Assembly: GCA_905221615.1 (NCBI GenBank) | Contig: CAJNDT010003223.1 | Location: 1,247,945-1,311,944 of the forward strand | DNA length: 64,000 nt | Origin: Symbiodinium sp. CCMP2592 | Lineage: Eukaryota > Sar > Dinophyceae > Suessiales > Symbiodiniaceae | Reading direction: 5' to 3' | Part shown: one piece after another, positions 51,388 to 62,912 of the stretch | Position numbering within the stretch: position 1 is the first letter of the stretch | Layout: each line of letters begins with the position of its first letter | Translations under genes and position numbers: made by a program | Notes under the pieces: model-generated | The model's input: the letters and a program-made list of their open reading frames with translations, nothing else | Told to the model about the DNA's origin: nothing | Databases searched by the model: none

Positions 51388-54300
51388 CTGCAGCATGCTT
51401 TTGCTTAGGGCTTACTTGGAGGTTCATGGGTAGTTGGAAGTGGGGTCATAAGTCCCCTAATATGGGTTATACGTATAGTTACCCTACTTATAACCCTGCT
51501 TATAACTACCCATGAACCTCCAAGTAGGGTCTAGGGACACTTTTAGAGAAAGGAATGCGTGCCACTTTCTGACGCTTGCAAAGTTGCGGCGCCTGGTGCC
51601 GATGCATGAACATCATCTGAAACTGCAGAATCAGGGGACTTCGCATGAGCCACCTGTCAGAGCACTTCTCACAGTCACCGAAGAAAGCAGTGCCCACAGT
51701 ATAATCAGAATTATATATTGCTAAAGAAGGTAAGGTATTAATATATAGACTATACTAGTAATGATAATGATAAGCTCGGAGATCTACACTCGGAGCCTCA
51801 TCTGCGGAGCAAAAGCAAAGAAGCTCAGCACCAGCCTTGGAACCGCTGAAAGTGAGGATGAAAGCAGTCGCGCCCGTGGCATCTGAGGATGATGCACGAC
51901 CACGAAGCCCGACAAGCCAATCTGTGCCAAGTGGGCGCAGAGAAAGCCGCTGAAACGAATGCATCCTCTTTTCTTCTCGGGCTCCTAACCCTAAACCCTA
52001 AACCCTATAGATCCCTTTAAACTTTAGAGCAGCCTATAGATCCCTTCAAACAGCCCTATAGATCCCTTTAAACAGCCCTATAGATCGCTTTGAAGATCCC
52101 GAGCCTGGATTACCCTTGGTTAGTAGGGGATGGAAGAATGGTAGTAATAGTACTTATAAATGTACCCCATTCCTCCATTCCCTACTAACCAAAGGTAAGC
52201 TGGAGCCTGCAGTACGATGCCGTAGGAGATGCAGTCGCCAGCATTGCCCAGCTGTTTCCCCAACACCAAGAGAAGGTGGCAGCCGATAAAAGGCAAGGCC
52301 ACCTAGGCCGGTTTAGGGTCTAGGGACGGTTTAGGCTTTAGGGCTTAGGGAGGGTTTAGGGTTTAGGGACGGTTTAGGGTTTAGGGCTTACTAGGCCGTC
52401 GAGACGACCGGTGCTTCTAAAACGCATGGGACAAGACCACAGTATATATTAAATACTGCTAAAGAAGGTAAGGTATTAATATATTGAATATACTAGTAAT
52501 GATAATGATAAGTAACAACAACCGTCACATACCGCAGCAGAACAAATCTCACGATCTGGAATGGTCTGAGGTTACGGCAATGGCACGGTCCAACATTCTC
52601 TGGGCTAGGTACTGTGCGGTTTGCCTCGGAGGATCAGGGCATTTATCCAGCTTTCCAGATCAGGGGAAACTAAGGCCGAAACCCATGCTGTTCGGCATGC
52701 CCTCCAGTAGAGCTATGAACGGCGGCCTTTTGAATCTGCTGTCTGGGATAGAGGAAACTTCCCTTGTTGAAGGGGATGATACTAAACGAAAAACTTCTCG
52801 CAACCCTTGTGAAGAAGTATTCCAAAGGAGAGTGAAGGGCACACACCAGCCCGGCAAAGCAAAGCGACGGGGCCTCCTCCAAGCGACGAACCGTTCTGCC
52901 CACCTTTCAGGGATTTGTGGTCTCAGGCTGTGTAGGGCCTTGTTGGGCTTGGCATTCCGACTTGGGCTTTTTCTGCTCTCTGCTAAAGTTCCACGCTCTT
53001 TGCATCCGACTGAGCGACGGGGCTTTGATGGCCACTTTGCCGTCGGGCTCCAACCTGACCTGAGACAAAAAAAAAATGAGAAGCATCAACGAGCCCCCAG
53101 CTGTCCAAAAACTCATAAGAGCTGCAGGAAAACAGTCACAACACAAATCACTATGATCATACTCGTGACAATCACCATGATAGACCTGGATTCTCCTTGC
53201 AGCCAAGCAGCAAAGTCACCCAACCGAAGTGAGAAGACAGAAAGAACAAAGCGGATGGGAAGCACCTGGCAAAGCAGCTGCAGGGAAACAGAGCTCTCTG
53301 ACTCTGCAGCAGGCGCAGCACGTCAAACTTGGTCAGCATGAAGGTGTCAGGCGCAGCCTTCAGGAGCTCTGCAACTGATGAAATCCAGCGAGAGCTACCA
53401 GTGGTCAGTGGGCAGAGTACGGACAAGACGAACGGTAATTCAACTGCTGTGACTGTTACCAACGCAAGTCCTCACTCTCCCCATCTACGACATTGCCGCG
53501 ACTGCAACTGCGACGACGAACTCGACCATTACCCATACTGCCACCTATTAGGGACTACTTATGCTACTCTTCCTACTGCTGCTACAACTACAACTAATGC
53601 TGCTGCCGGAGCTACTTTACTACTGCTACTGCACTGGTTCTGCCTTACTGCTGCAGCTGCTGCTCTCACTACTACTCCTGCTACTCCTACTTCACCTGCT
53701 TGCTACACCTACTGCTCCTACTACTGCTACGACGACTACTACTACCACTACTACTGCTATTGTTGCTGCTAGCAGGTTGCTACTGCTACGACACCTGTAG
53801 CAACAAGATCCAGTCAAGCAGTGTCGTCTCAGCAACCAACCGCGGAGACAGACATTGCATAGCCAAGCCTTGCGAAAGAGACGCTGCTGAGAACTCCACA
53901 GAGCGGCTACCGATCATGAGTTCTCATGGCTTAACGTCGAGGCCCTACCTATAGTCTCCATTGTGTATAGCTCCTTTTTGTGTAACCACGTATATGATAA
54001 GGACCCTATAAGGTAACCCCAGAAAGGAACTACAATGGAGACTACAGGTATCAGCTTGTGAGACTGGAGAATCGGCTTGCCTCATCCCCGAGTCCGTACA
54101 AAAGAAACCTGGACAGCACCCAATGCTTCCGGAGCAGGGAGGCAAGAAAACCCTGGCCTGTGCGTGGGCAGCCCAGATAAAGAGGGCTAAGTGTAAAATC
54201 GCAGAGGAGCTTCTCCTGCTCCATCGGCCGCAGGTGTGGCAGTAGAAACTGAACCTCTTAGAGCCTCCAGCCTGCAATCCGAGACCCCCCTGAGAACCCC

Positions 54301-57300
54301 ATAAAGCCCGCAACGCCTGAAATCTCAGATATTCTGAGATCCTGAGCAGTCCTCCTGAGGCGTTCTGAAGTCATTAACACACGCCCCCAGCAGAAGATGG
54401 GGACAGTATGGACCTTAGAATTTTCTTGAGGTGGGCATGAAGCTCAGAGCAAAGGTTGACTATGGGTAATTGACAATTGTAGATGCTAAATGCTGCTTTT
54501 CCAGCTGCCATAGACACCTAGAAAAGGGACGCTGGCAACCATCGTGGTGACTGTTGGCATATTCGGCAAGACAGAGCCATGCAAGCAATCGTTTGTCAGG
54601 TCAACTCCGACGATGACTGGTATTGACAACTTGGAGGTTCATGGGTAGTTATAAGTGGGGTTATAAGTTACCCTACTTATGACTACCCATGAGCCTCCAA
54701 GAAGAGCTGAGATTCAGTCACTCTGCTGTGGCAGTGAAGTCAATGTCTTCGCCATCACAGAAGTAGGCCAACTGGTCGGCTTCATGCGAGCAGATGAGAG
54801 GCAAGAAAGCGTGTCCCGCCCAAGCACGCCTGCAAGGAACGTCGATAGTAGGAGTGCATGAGCTTTATTAGCATATCCTCGGCTGCAACATGCTGCAAGC
54901 TTCGAAAGATCGCACAGTCATCCGATTCTTGGACCCTGACATACACAGGAAGCGTTAGCACGGCACCGAATATGCAAAGGTGGAACACCTCGGAGCTTGG
55001 TTGTTGCCATGGAGCTTCGGGTCTTGGTAAGTAACAGCACGGAGATCGAGCGGACGCGATGCTTTCGGCGCACGGTCATCCTAAGGGTTCCTTTAAGGGA
55101 TCCTTTAAGGGTTCCTTTAAGGGATCTATAGGGTTTAGCCACAAGCATCCGAGAGCCGCACCCATGAACTGTCGGTCTCCGTAAAGCGCCTGGCTTCTCC
55201 CAACGTCTGCTTTCGCTACCCTAAGGCCCCAAAGTAGTTCCTTTTTAGGGGGGTCATATATAGTATCTTATAAGGTAATCCCAAAAAAGAACTACTAGTA
55301 TCTTATAAGGTAATCCCAAAAAAGAACTACTTTGGGGCCTATGGTGACAAAGTCATAGCAACCATGACAGCAGCACAGCAGGCCAGGAGCTATCAGAGCC
55401 TGAGCCATGGGACAGCAGAAGTGTGAGTTTCCGTGAACTAGGGGTACCTTATTTTGGGGGTCCTATCAGGATCCTACTATTTAGAGTGCTATATTAGGAT
55501 CCCCTATTTTCGGCAACGCCCAGGTATTTGCATTGGTATTGCTATGACGTATTACTTTTTTAAGGACTGCGATTAAAATAATTTAGTAGTATGCTCATTA
55601 AAATTTAGTAGTATTCCCATTATGATTTAGTAGTATTCCCATTATAACTTAGTAGTATTCCCATTATGATTATGATTAGGGTTATACCACTGTCAACGCC
55701 AGAGGCAGACACCTGCCCTGTGAGCGGGCCGAAGATTTGCCACTGCGCCACCTGGAGCGAAGAAGCCGGCTCTGCAGCCCTAAACCCCTAAAATCCTAAA
55801 CCCCTAAACCCTAAACCCCTAAAACCCTCAAATCCCCTAAACCTCAACCCCAAAAATCCTAAACACCCAAACCCAAAAAACCACTAAAATCCTACAACCC
55901 TACCCTGCCAAAAGTCTGCAATTCAGCTCCTGCCTGAGCCACGAAGAAAGCGCTCCAGAGGGGACCTGCCACGGTGAGGTACCTGGGAGTTTCCGAAAAT
56001 CAACTAGGAGCTACCTTTAAAGGGTTACTATAAGGGTACTATAAGGGTTTCTTTAAAGGGCTCTATAGAGGTTTGAAGTTTCCGAAAGTTGGGGGGTACC
56101 TTTCAAGGGATCCTTATATAGGGTTCCTTAAAGGGATCTATAAGGGTTTTGTAAAGGGCTTAGGTTGAGAGTTTTGTGGTAAGAGAAAGTACCTGTAGTC
56201 TCCGTGGTAGTTCCTTGTTTTGGTTTAACCAAATATACAACAAGGATCCTATAAGGTAACCCCAAAAAGGAACTACAGGGAGACTACAGGTAAATCTAGG
56301 GGCCTTGATTAGAATCGGGATTTTTGGGGCCCAGTATACTATAACTTTTTTACGGAACCACAAAAAATTGTATTTCCAATTATTATCAAGGCCCCTAGAA
56401 TTTATTTCTAGACCGCCGGTGCCCCGAGGCGCGCACCATCGCAACAGGGAGAGCCCAAAGAGCAGCCCAACCCTTGGAGGGCCAGGCATGTGCCGTCTAC
56501 TTACCTTTGGTTAGTAGGGAATGGAAGAATGGTAGTACTTGTAGTTATAATTGTACCCTATTCCTCCATTCCCTACTAGCCAAAGGTAAGTCTATCCAGT
56601 CTGTCTCTCAGACTGCGACACTCGAGTCGTTTGAAAATAGCGATGGGGCAGCAGGAGCAGCAGCACTAGCGGCAGTCATTGACCGTCGTCGTCGTCGGAA
56701 GAAGTAGCAGTAGGCACTGGTGGTAGTAGTTCTTAGTAGCCGGTACGAACCTGTGTCTCACTACCGATTGCGATGTCCACACATGCCCACAACTCTGCTA
56801 CTCATCATGATGATGATGGGCATGGCGGTGACGGAGATGATGATGATGGTGATGATGATGATGATGAAGATGATGATGTACAGTATTCGCTCTGCTTATG
56901 ATGCTACTGAAGAAGATACTAGATATTACTAGCGGTCGGTGATAGCTATGACTAGATATTGCTGACGGTGATGATGAAGTTGAGGAGGAGGAGGAGGAGG
57001 AGGACAATGATGGTGCGTGCAGACAGAATCTGAGCAGATGGCAAGCCAGCCGCAAGCACGATGCCATTGATTGCTAGAAACCTCGCGCACATGGGGAATC
57101 AAATAGCATTCATGGACTCATCATATCCACAACTGCATTAGCAGGCCAAGGCAAAACTAGGAAGGGCACATTGGTGTGGTGTACCCCGTGGCGCCACAGG
57201 GATCAACACCTCATCAGCTGGCGCGCTCTGCCAGTAAATGACATCAAACCCATTCCTGACACTTGAGTTTCTTGCCGGTTGGGCTTCCAATCTTTTGCGC

Positions 57301-60300
57301 TGCCACCCAGGTCGCATTCATGTACAAGCTGTTCTCCCCATGAAAGTACCTCTCGCACCAGAAAGTACTCATGAGATGATCAGATCACCACCTCCGATTT
57401 CCGGAGCGCTGACCAAGGCAGATCGTTGGAAGTCTCGAAGTCAATGCAAGTGGGCGATGTGGCGACCGAGTGAGTTATGTACCTCCGGGAGGGAGCTCTT
57501 CTCGTGCTAAGCTTCTGTAGGCGCCTCCAAGTCTCAGGAATAACCATAACAATGATCATAAGAATACGAACCGCATATAATTATAAGAAGAGTAATCATA
57601 CTGATTAATAGTAGTAGTGGTTATTTAACAATAAGAAGAGTAAAAAGAAAAGTAATAATAATAGTAGTAATAGTGATTATCAACGTCTCGCACCTCCAGC
57701 AGTAGAACTGGACCCACTCGGCGCCATGACCATGGCTTATGTCCGGCAGAATGCCGCGAGTGCCCCAGGAGAGGTTCTGCATCTGCGCCGCTGAAACACA
57801 GAATGGAAAGTGAAAGCAAGCATAAAGCAGCCAAAGGCACCTCCAACAGCACCCAAGGTACGCAAAGATATATGGTATAACAGATCGCTCCTGTGCTCAG
57901 GCAGAAAGTGCTGAAATCGGACAAAAAAGGACAGACAACAGCCAAAAACAGGCAGGCCTCGCAGCAAGACCTTTCAGATTTGGATCTCTCTGGCTCCGGA
58001 TCCCTGTGGTTTGCGAGGCAAGACTCTCCCCCTGCCTGCTGCAAGGATCGCCTTAAAAGGTGTGGCCAGTATCGTCCAGGCCTTGTTTGCAACTCTGCTT
58101 TTGGCTGCTTTTGCTTGTGCGCCTACTCAATTCATCCTGAGCCCTAAAGCACAGTCAGAACTGGTTTAGGGATGTGGGTTTCTGGCCGACCTAGACCTCG
58201 GACCATTGATTCATACTACCGTTGCTATCCCTCTTCTGCTGAGGCGTGCACATGTGCCCCAAACCGTTCAACCAATTCTGAAGAAGCTCTTTGCAGCCCT
58301 CCATGGCGATTAGGCCGCAAAACATTGAACCATTCACCACTCATTTCCATTTTATGGCAGCGTGGGTTGAGCCCAATCGAGTGGTTGCATATTCTAGTGT
58401 GGAGTGGAGTGTTTGGGTGGCAACCAGCGCTGTGGCTCTGAAACTTCCGGGGTTTCAATCGGCTGCTGCATGAGAAACAGTACGCAAAGAGCTCCGTGCA
58501 CGAAAACAGGTTCTTATCAAGCTGAACCTACTTGTCGGGTATCATGGGGAACTACAGGTTAACCTTTTTGGTTATATAAGGACTATACTACCCAAAAAAG
58601 GTTAAAGGTACCTACTCTACTACTAGGTGAAGTAACCATCGTGATGTGACGTCTCTAGGGGAAGACGTCTGCTTCATTCTCAACGCAGTGAACTTCGGGT
58701 TGAGGACCTCTATGTATACGGTTTAGGGTTTAGGGTTCAGGGGTTTAGGGTTTAGGGTTTATGCGTATACATTTCTACATATACACACACATACTTAAAA
58801 TAAGCTTAACTTATCAAGCTGTTGACGATGCACGACACTACATCGTCTTGTTGCTGTATGATTAAAATACATTTTACAAATAATGTCCCGTAAATTATAC
58901 TGCATTACATAATGCCATATACTTCATCACATGACCTCATAGCATATCCTATATCAAAAACCAATATAGTTCATTATACTTTGTTGTAATATGAAAACAT
59001 GACACAATCGAAAATGTGATCTATGCTGTACAGCTTTAGTCTTTATATGTTAGGAACTGAGGGACTCTACTGGCCTGTTCTAAGTCTCCGGCTTTGGACG
59101 GCAGCAGCCAACTTGTGCCAAGATAGCCAAGAGGATTCCCGTCACAGACAGCAGGCCCTGGGGGCGCAAGAGGACTGGGTGACAGAACTCCACACCGTAA
59201 ATAAGGGCCTTTAATAATTAGAACAGGATTTTGCGACGGAAAGTTATACTTAGTTAGAATAAGAACTCCACACCAGGGCTAAGGGTTGGGGTCTACTGAA
59301 GTCCAAGTTGCGGAAAAAGGGTGTTTGGGCTGGCAAGCACGAGGAAACTCTTGGAGGATTTGCGGTGTAGGTTAACCAGCTAGATCTATGCATGCCCCCA
59401 ACAGTAATACCCTAAACCCGAACTAAAGAGGGATGCGCAGCTTTGATTCTGCGGCCAGGGTACAGTGCCCCAAACCAGTCTCAACCGGGTCCACTCGAAG
59501 AGGCCGCTGCTGAAATTGGAATGGTCCGGGTCGCACCTGGGCATCATTAGGACCATTAGGAGCCCAACTGAGCTCTCTGTGGTGGAAAGCCTGAAACATT
59601 GAAAGGGTTACCATAAGAGTTTAGCATGGTATTGTGTAACAATAAGGGTTACTATAAGGTTCCTGGAAGGGTCGTGATCTCGTTATATGTATATAAATAC
59701 ATATATGCATACACACACACATAGACATACATATGTATATATATATATATATGTATGTATATATGTGTTTGTTCATTTAATAGACATATTATTTACTTCT
59801 TAATGCATCAGAACGATGTTATACGGGTGCAATAGTTAAGGGCCCCAAGAGCCCAAGAGGGATGCTCTCAAACAGCTGTGGCTCTGGCCATGCTCCTCTC
59901 AAGGTGCCGGCAAGCTCATGTTCGATGCAGAGCCTGGGAATTCCTACTTGGAGGTTCATGGGTAGTTATAAGTAGGGCTCCTTTAAGGGTCCCTTTAAAG
60001 GGATCTTTAGGGATTCTATATAAGGGTATAGGGTTTAGGGCTACTTGAAGGTTCATGGGTAGTTGTAAGTAGGGTTCTAAGTAGGGTAACTATACTTATA
60101 ACCTATATTCGGGGGCTTATAACCCCACTTATGACTACACATGAACCTCCAAGTAGGGGTCTTGTCGGTCTTGTTAAAGCAATATTTGCTATAGATCCCT
60201 ACTATGATAACTTAGATGAAACTCCTTCACAAGAGCCTAGGGGCTTTTGGGCTTTTGGGGTTTCGAGTTTGGGGCTTTCGGTATTTAGGGTTTGGGGGCC

Positions 60301-62825
60301 TTTGGGGGTTTGGGGTTTGGGGTGTTTAGGATTTCTTTTGGGTCTGGGGTTTGGGGGTCTCTTCGTCTCTCCTGTTTCCAAACTCGTCTCTCGCCGGTCC
60401 CGAGTGCCAGACACCAAAGGCCAAACCGTGTTCACGAGGATCAATGCGGGCTCGGATCACAAAGGGCCAAGAGCTAAAGAAGGGAAGGAAGCACCAGTAG
60501 TCTCCATTGTAGCTCCTTTTTGGGGTTACCTTGTAGGATCCTTATTGTATATTTGGTTAAACCAAAAAAAGGAACTACAATGGAGACTATAGGCAGTTCT
60601 TGACTGAGGACGGCACGGACAGGCAGGCTGAGGCCACAATGGTGAAAATCTGCAGAGAAGACGAGGGCAAGAGCAGCGGGAATCTGAAACCCCTCTAAAC
60701 CCTAAACCGCTCCAAGAACCCGACGAAGAGGGGGATGTCAAGCAATCTCGGACAATGCGCGCGATCGGGAGAGTTCTTATGACCTTCTCCCAGCCGGACC
60801 TTTCAAGGATCGCCATCTTGTGCACATGAGACTTCATTCCCAGAGACTCAAATAGCCCTTCATTAAGGAATACCTAGATTTCCTTTCAGGGATCTGTTGA
60901 TAGTAGGGTCCTACTATAATTTAGTGTATATTCCTGATTTAAGTAAGGGATATTGGAATCTCTGGGTTACTGCATGGGGCGAATAAGCAGCTGACAAGGT
61001 AGTTGATGTTGCTCTGCATCCTCAGAATCGTCTCAGCAGCCACCTGCACGAGGCAGTTCTTGGGAGCCTCAATCCGGTAAACTAAATCATATTCTATTAT
61101 AGTCTACTGTATTATACTGTTCTGGTATTATATGTTATACTTCCACTGCTACTCGTATTCTACTGTTCTAGTATGCTACACTATGCTATACTATACTGTA
61201 CTATTCGTATCCATGATGACTTATATACTGTTATTTGCAAGGAGCGGCTGCCTCTCGGTAGAAGGCGTCTAAGCTCTGGCAGTGTGGCGGGCCCTTCTCC
61301 ATGGCCTCCCAAGAGAGGTGAACGAGCGGAGGGTTTCCGGTTAGAGGGTCTAGTGCCATTGGGGGGTTTAGAGTTTTAGGGTTTGTGTCTAGGGGGTTTA
61401 GAGCTTTAGGCTTTGTGTCTATTTAGGGGGTTTAGAGTTTTAGGATCTAGTGCTTTGTGGGTTTAGAGTTTTAGGGTTTGTGTCTGCGGGGTTTAGGTTT
61501 TCTAGGGGTTTTAGGGCACCCCTTCGCCGCCTTCACCAAATGCGTTGCCAGGGAAGCTGCAGTGTAGGCCCCACCCGAGACGGAAGCCAGGTGAAGCACA
61601 TCCTGGCACACCAGTTCTTTCGAATCTCTTCTAGGCCCTCCGCAGCAGCAGATCGTGCGGCCTTGAGCAGCCCCTGGCTACCTTAGTAGACACAGCCAGA
61701 AGCAGCTGGGGCACAACGCCAGAAGAGGCCTGATCTCTGAGTTCAAGTTCCACCGAGGAACTTATTGCCCACAGCAGTCCACAATGAAAGGCAGCCGCTC
61801 TCACGCCACCGCCAGAGAAGGCGACGCCTGCGCCGAGGATCACCGTGCACGCACAAACGACGTCTATTCAGCAAAGTCTTCGTGACTCAGTTGAGGCACT
61901 CTCGCCCAAGTCCACCGCCCTGCCTAGTGGAACCCGCTGTTCTTGAAGCTCCTGCTGAAAACCACTCCGTGCACATGCACACTCGCGGTAGTGGAATGTA
62001 GTGGAGGACCTAAGCATTGCTAGTCATTGCTAGTGTCATTGCGTGCACCGACCCCAACAACAAATCCAGGTAATTAAGAGATTCATAAATACATGGGGTT
62101 CGATATAGAACCTAAGATGATGGGATCCCTAAACAGAGGCACCCCCAAAACCAAAACTCCAGCCTAAAGTCACCCTCATAGCCAAAAAACTCCGTTCAGG
62201 GATCCCCAAATCAGGTACACTTCTCAGTAATGCAGTTTCAGGAAACTCCCCCTAAACCCTAAACACTAAACCCCACAACCCTCATGTCTGAGCCCCCATG
62301 TCGCCTCATAAGTTTCAGGGAACTCCCCCTAAACTCTACAGTAAACTCACCAAACCCCTGAACCCCTAAACCCTCAAGGCTAGACCCCCGAACCCTCAAC
62401 AGTAATCCCCTGAACCCCTAAACCCTGAAGTCTAAACCCCCATTTCGCTGTCCTGGGGGTGATGAAGCTGCAAATGATCCCTCCGGCGCTTCAGGAACTC
62501 GGCCTGCGAGGAGAACTTCAAGAAATCCGGCCTTGGGGATCGCCCGGGCCCCTTTAATCACAGTTCTAGCACGAACAACAATATCTACGCTGGTGCTAAT
62601 AATAATACTACTGATGTAATCGTAGTAGTCGAAGAATAATGATAATAAGAAGGAGAAGAACAATGCTTTGCAAGGATCTAGGGTGTAGCTGTTCTGTTGG
62701 TAGGGCGCAGTAGGGTTGAGGGACTTATTGGCCTTGCTGATTGCCTGCAGTGATTTCTTCAACCTATAGGTCATTGCATCGAAAAGGAAAGCAGCCATCC
62801 TAAAGACCTGCGGAAGCCTCATGGT
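50850..62825 (-). CDS. Patatin-like phospholipase, multi-exon
   Basis: This gene of about 12 kb encodes a patatin-domain (iPLA2/cPLA2-like) lipid acyl hydrolase, expected to cleave acyl chains from phospho- or galactolipids. The catalytic parts are clear: oxyanion loop FSGGGVRAAAF (exon 61827-61762), nucleophile elbow LASVSGGAYTAAS with Ser in S-x-S-G-G (exon 61637-61520), and the catalytic Asp in YVYLSDGG (exon from 51387). Upstream exons at 62.82 and 62.54 kb and many middle exons, some with hydrophobic segments, are tentative. The Asp exon is about 10 kb from the Ser exon, so the middle is long and repeat-filled. Membrane association is likely. It could in principle be two genes in tandem, but no second Ser elbow was found. 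Confidence 0.75.
51412..51527. repeat. MITE family C, copy 3
   Basis: TACTTGGAGGTTCATGGGTA to TACCCATGAACCTCCAAGTA. It abuts the acceptor side of the catalytic Asp exon. Confidence 0.9.
51718..51775. repeat. Dispersed 56-bp direct repeat, copy 1
   Basis: TGCTAAAGAAGGTAAGGTAT then TAATATATAGACTATACTAG; a second copy lies at 52457-52512 with only a few changes. Confidence 0.85.
51790..52320 (-). CDS. Candidate exons in the patatin interval
   Basis: About 51960-51790 reads LSLRPLGTDWLVGLRGRASS then AFILTFSGSKAGAELLCFCS; about 52300-52205 reads LLLVLGKQLGNAGDCISYGI. They lie between the middle and Asp exons. No motif is recognised. Confidence 0.35.
52110..52199. repeat. MITE family A, copy 2 (TSD CTGGA)
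   Basis: TTACCCTTGGTTAGTAGGGG to CCCTACTAACCAAAGGTAAG, flanked by CTGGA at 52105-52109 and 52200-52204. Confidence 0.9.
52310..52392. repeat. TTTAGGG-like array
   Basis: GGTTTAGGGTCTAGGGACGG and related units, five or six copies with a GGGACGGTTTAGG variant. Confidence 0.8.
52457..52512. repeat. Dispersed 56-bp direct repeat, copy 2
   Basis: Matches 51718-51775; the centre differs as TATTGAATATACTAG. Confidence 0.85.
52860..54960 (-). CDS. Patatin gene, later middle exons (tentative)
   Basis: About 54950-54790 reads LTLPVYVRVQESDDCAIFRS and MLIKLMHSYYRRSLQACLGG; about 53400-53290 reads WISSVAELLKAAPDTFMLTK then FDVLRLLQSQ; about 53065-52915 reads VRLEPDGKVAIKAPSLSRMQ then RAWNFSREQKKPK. 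Composition and periodicity suggest real exons, but phases were not proven. Confidence 0.45.
53555..53775. repeat. CTA/CTG degenerate trinucleotide region
   Basis: TACTGCTGCTACAAC, CTACTACTGC and related triplets over about 220 bases. Leu-, Tyr- or Thr-rich frames are artefacts. Confidence 0.8.
53946..54050. repeat. MITE family B, copy 6 (TA-flanked)
   Basis: TACCTATAGTCTCCATTG to ACAATGGAGACTACAGGTA with a TA target on both sides. Confidence 0.85.
54630..54701. repeat. MITE family C, short copy
   Basis: CTTGGAGGTTCATGGGTAGT to ACTACCCATGAGCCTCCAAG, only about 70 bp, with an internal deletion. Confidence 0.85.
55217..55346. repeat. MITE family B' with a 35-bp internal duplication
   Basis: CTACCCTAAGGCCCCAAAG to CTTTGGGGCCTATGG. 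The segment AGTATCTTATAAGGTAATCC to AAAGAACTACT (35 bp) is present twice in tandem at 55262-55331. Confidence 0.85.
55421..55521. repeat. MITE family D, copy 4
   Basis: GTGAGTTTCCGTGAACTAGG to CTATTTTCGGCAACGCC, with decayed ends. A further half copy (GGGAGTTTCCGAAAATC) starts near 55985. Confidence 0.75.
55572..55680. repeat. 22-bp tandem repeat
   Basis: About four units of TTTAGTAGTATTCCCATTAT GA with small changes. Confidence 0.85.
55776..55900. repeat. Degenerate CCCTAAA array
   Basis: CCTAAACCCCTAAAATCCTA and similar, about 12 decayed units; it lies in the patatin interval. Confidence 0.85.
56190..56292. repeat. MITE family B, copy 7 (TA-flanked)
   Basis: TACCTGTAGTCTCCGTGGTA to AGGAACTACAGGGAGACTAC AGGTA. 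It immediately precedes a family G element, giving two MITEs back to back. Confidence 0.85.
56295..56398. repeat. MITE family G, clean copy
   Basis: TCTAGGGGCCTTGATTAGAA to TTATCAAGGCCCCTAGA, the clearest terminal repeats of this family in the window. Confidence 0.85.
56500..56590. repeat. MITE family A, copy 3 (91 bp, TSD TCTA)
   Basis: CTTACCTTTGGTTAGTAGGG to CCCTACTAGCCAAAGGTAAG, flanked by TCTA at 56496-56499 and 56591-56594. Confidence 0.92.
56800..57005. repeat. GAT/ATG and GAG trinucleotide runs
   Basis: GATGATGATGATGAT-type repeats near 56806-56880 and a GAGGAGGAGGAGGAGG run near 56980-57003. Confidence 0.85.
57100..57790 (-). CDS. Patatin gene, middle exons (tentative)
   Basis: About 57790-57690 reads QNLSWGTRGILPDISHGHG then WVQFYCWRCET; about 57310-57180 reads RLEAQPARNSSVRNGFDVIY then WQSAPADEVLIPVAPRG. 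Both are in the strand and interval expected. The functions of these segments are unknown. Confidence 0.4.
58450..59215. other. Intron or spacer with telomere-like run
   Basis: A small TTTAGGG array lies at 58720-58762 and an inverted-repeat-like element at about 58548-58628 (GGTTAACCTTTTTGGTT and AAAAAAGGTTAAAGGTACC). The rest is AT-rich. No exon is recognised. Confidence 0.5.
59690..59770. repeat. AT/CACA microsatellite
   Basis: ATATATGCATACACACACAC then TATATATATATATATGTATG. Confidence 0.9.
60042..60156. repeat. MITE family C, copy 4, beside a half copy
   Basis: TACTTGAAGGTTCATGGGTA to CACATGAACCTCCAAGTA. A 5' half copy (CTTGGAGGTTCATGGGTAGT) lies at 59947-59980, so the same family landed twice close together. 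Confidence 0.85.
60492..60596. repeat. MITE family B, copy 8
   Basis: CACCAGTAGTCTCCATTGTA to ACAATGGAGACTATAGGCA; the flanking dinucleotide is CA on both sides. Confidence 0.85.
60725..61085 (-). CDS. Patatin gene, two exons flanking a MITE E
   Basis: About 61083-60985 reads YRIEAPKNCLVQVAAETILR then MQSNINYLVSCLF. About 60840-60730 reads KSHVHKMAILERSGWEKVIR then TLPIARIVRDCL. The 128 bp between them is almost exactly a family E element (60839-60966), so this intron is nearly all transposon. Confidence 0.6.
60839..60966. repeat. MITE family E, copy 3
   Basis: CCCAGAGACTCAAATAGCCC to GGATATTGGAATCTCTGGG. It fills the intron between two patatin exons. Confidence 0.85.
61330..61515. repeat. 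Degenerate GGGTTTAGAG array
   Basis: Repeated TTTAGAGTTTTAGG, GTGTCTAGGGGG and related units, about 37-bp period, four copies, within the intron after the nucleophile exon. Confidence 0.75.
61515..61827 (-). CDS. Patatin gene, oxyanion-loop and nucleophile exons
   Basis: Exon 61827-61762 starts after GCGCAG and reads VAFSGGGVRAAAFHCGLLWA, ending with one base of a codon before GT. Exon 61637-61520 starts after GCGGAG with two bases that complete an Arg codon, then PRRDSKELVCQDVLHLASVS and GGAYTAASLATHLVKAAKG before GT. The phase match supports the intron. The family's usual spacing between G-G-G-x-R and G-x-S-G-G is kept. Confidence 0.88.
62100..62445. other. Degenerate CCCTAAAC region
   Basis: Repeated AACTCCCCCTAAACCCTAAA and CCCCTGAACCCC units, two partial copies of an approximately 90-bp block (TTTCAGG.AACTCCCCCTAAA). 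No exon is seen. Confidence 0.6.
62445..62825 (-). CDS. Patatin gene, N-terminal exons (tentative)
   Basis: About 62810-62676 reads VFRMAAFLFDAMTYRLKKSL and AISKANKSLNPTAPYQQ. About 62540-62450 reads FLKFSSQAEFLKRRRDHLQL. They precede the oxyanion exon in the same direction and have good amino acid composition. A degenerate AAT run separates them. Further upstream, weak frames at 63250-63120 and 63990-63850 could also belong. Confidence 0.5.
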
Positions 62826-62834
62826 GGGGGGCCC

Positions 62835-62865
62835 TTTACGGTTTAGGGTTTAGGGTTTAGGGTAC
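62835..62865. repeat. Short TTTAGGG run
   Basis: Four perfect TTTAGGG units just upstream of the exon at 62.82 kb. Confidence 0.85.
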
Positions 62866-62912
62866 TGAATGTGTACAACATGACAATGGACAGCTGCAAA
62901 CTTATCGGTTTT

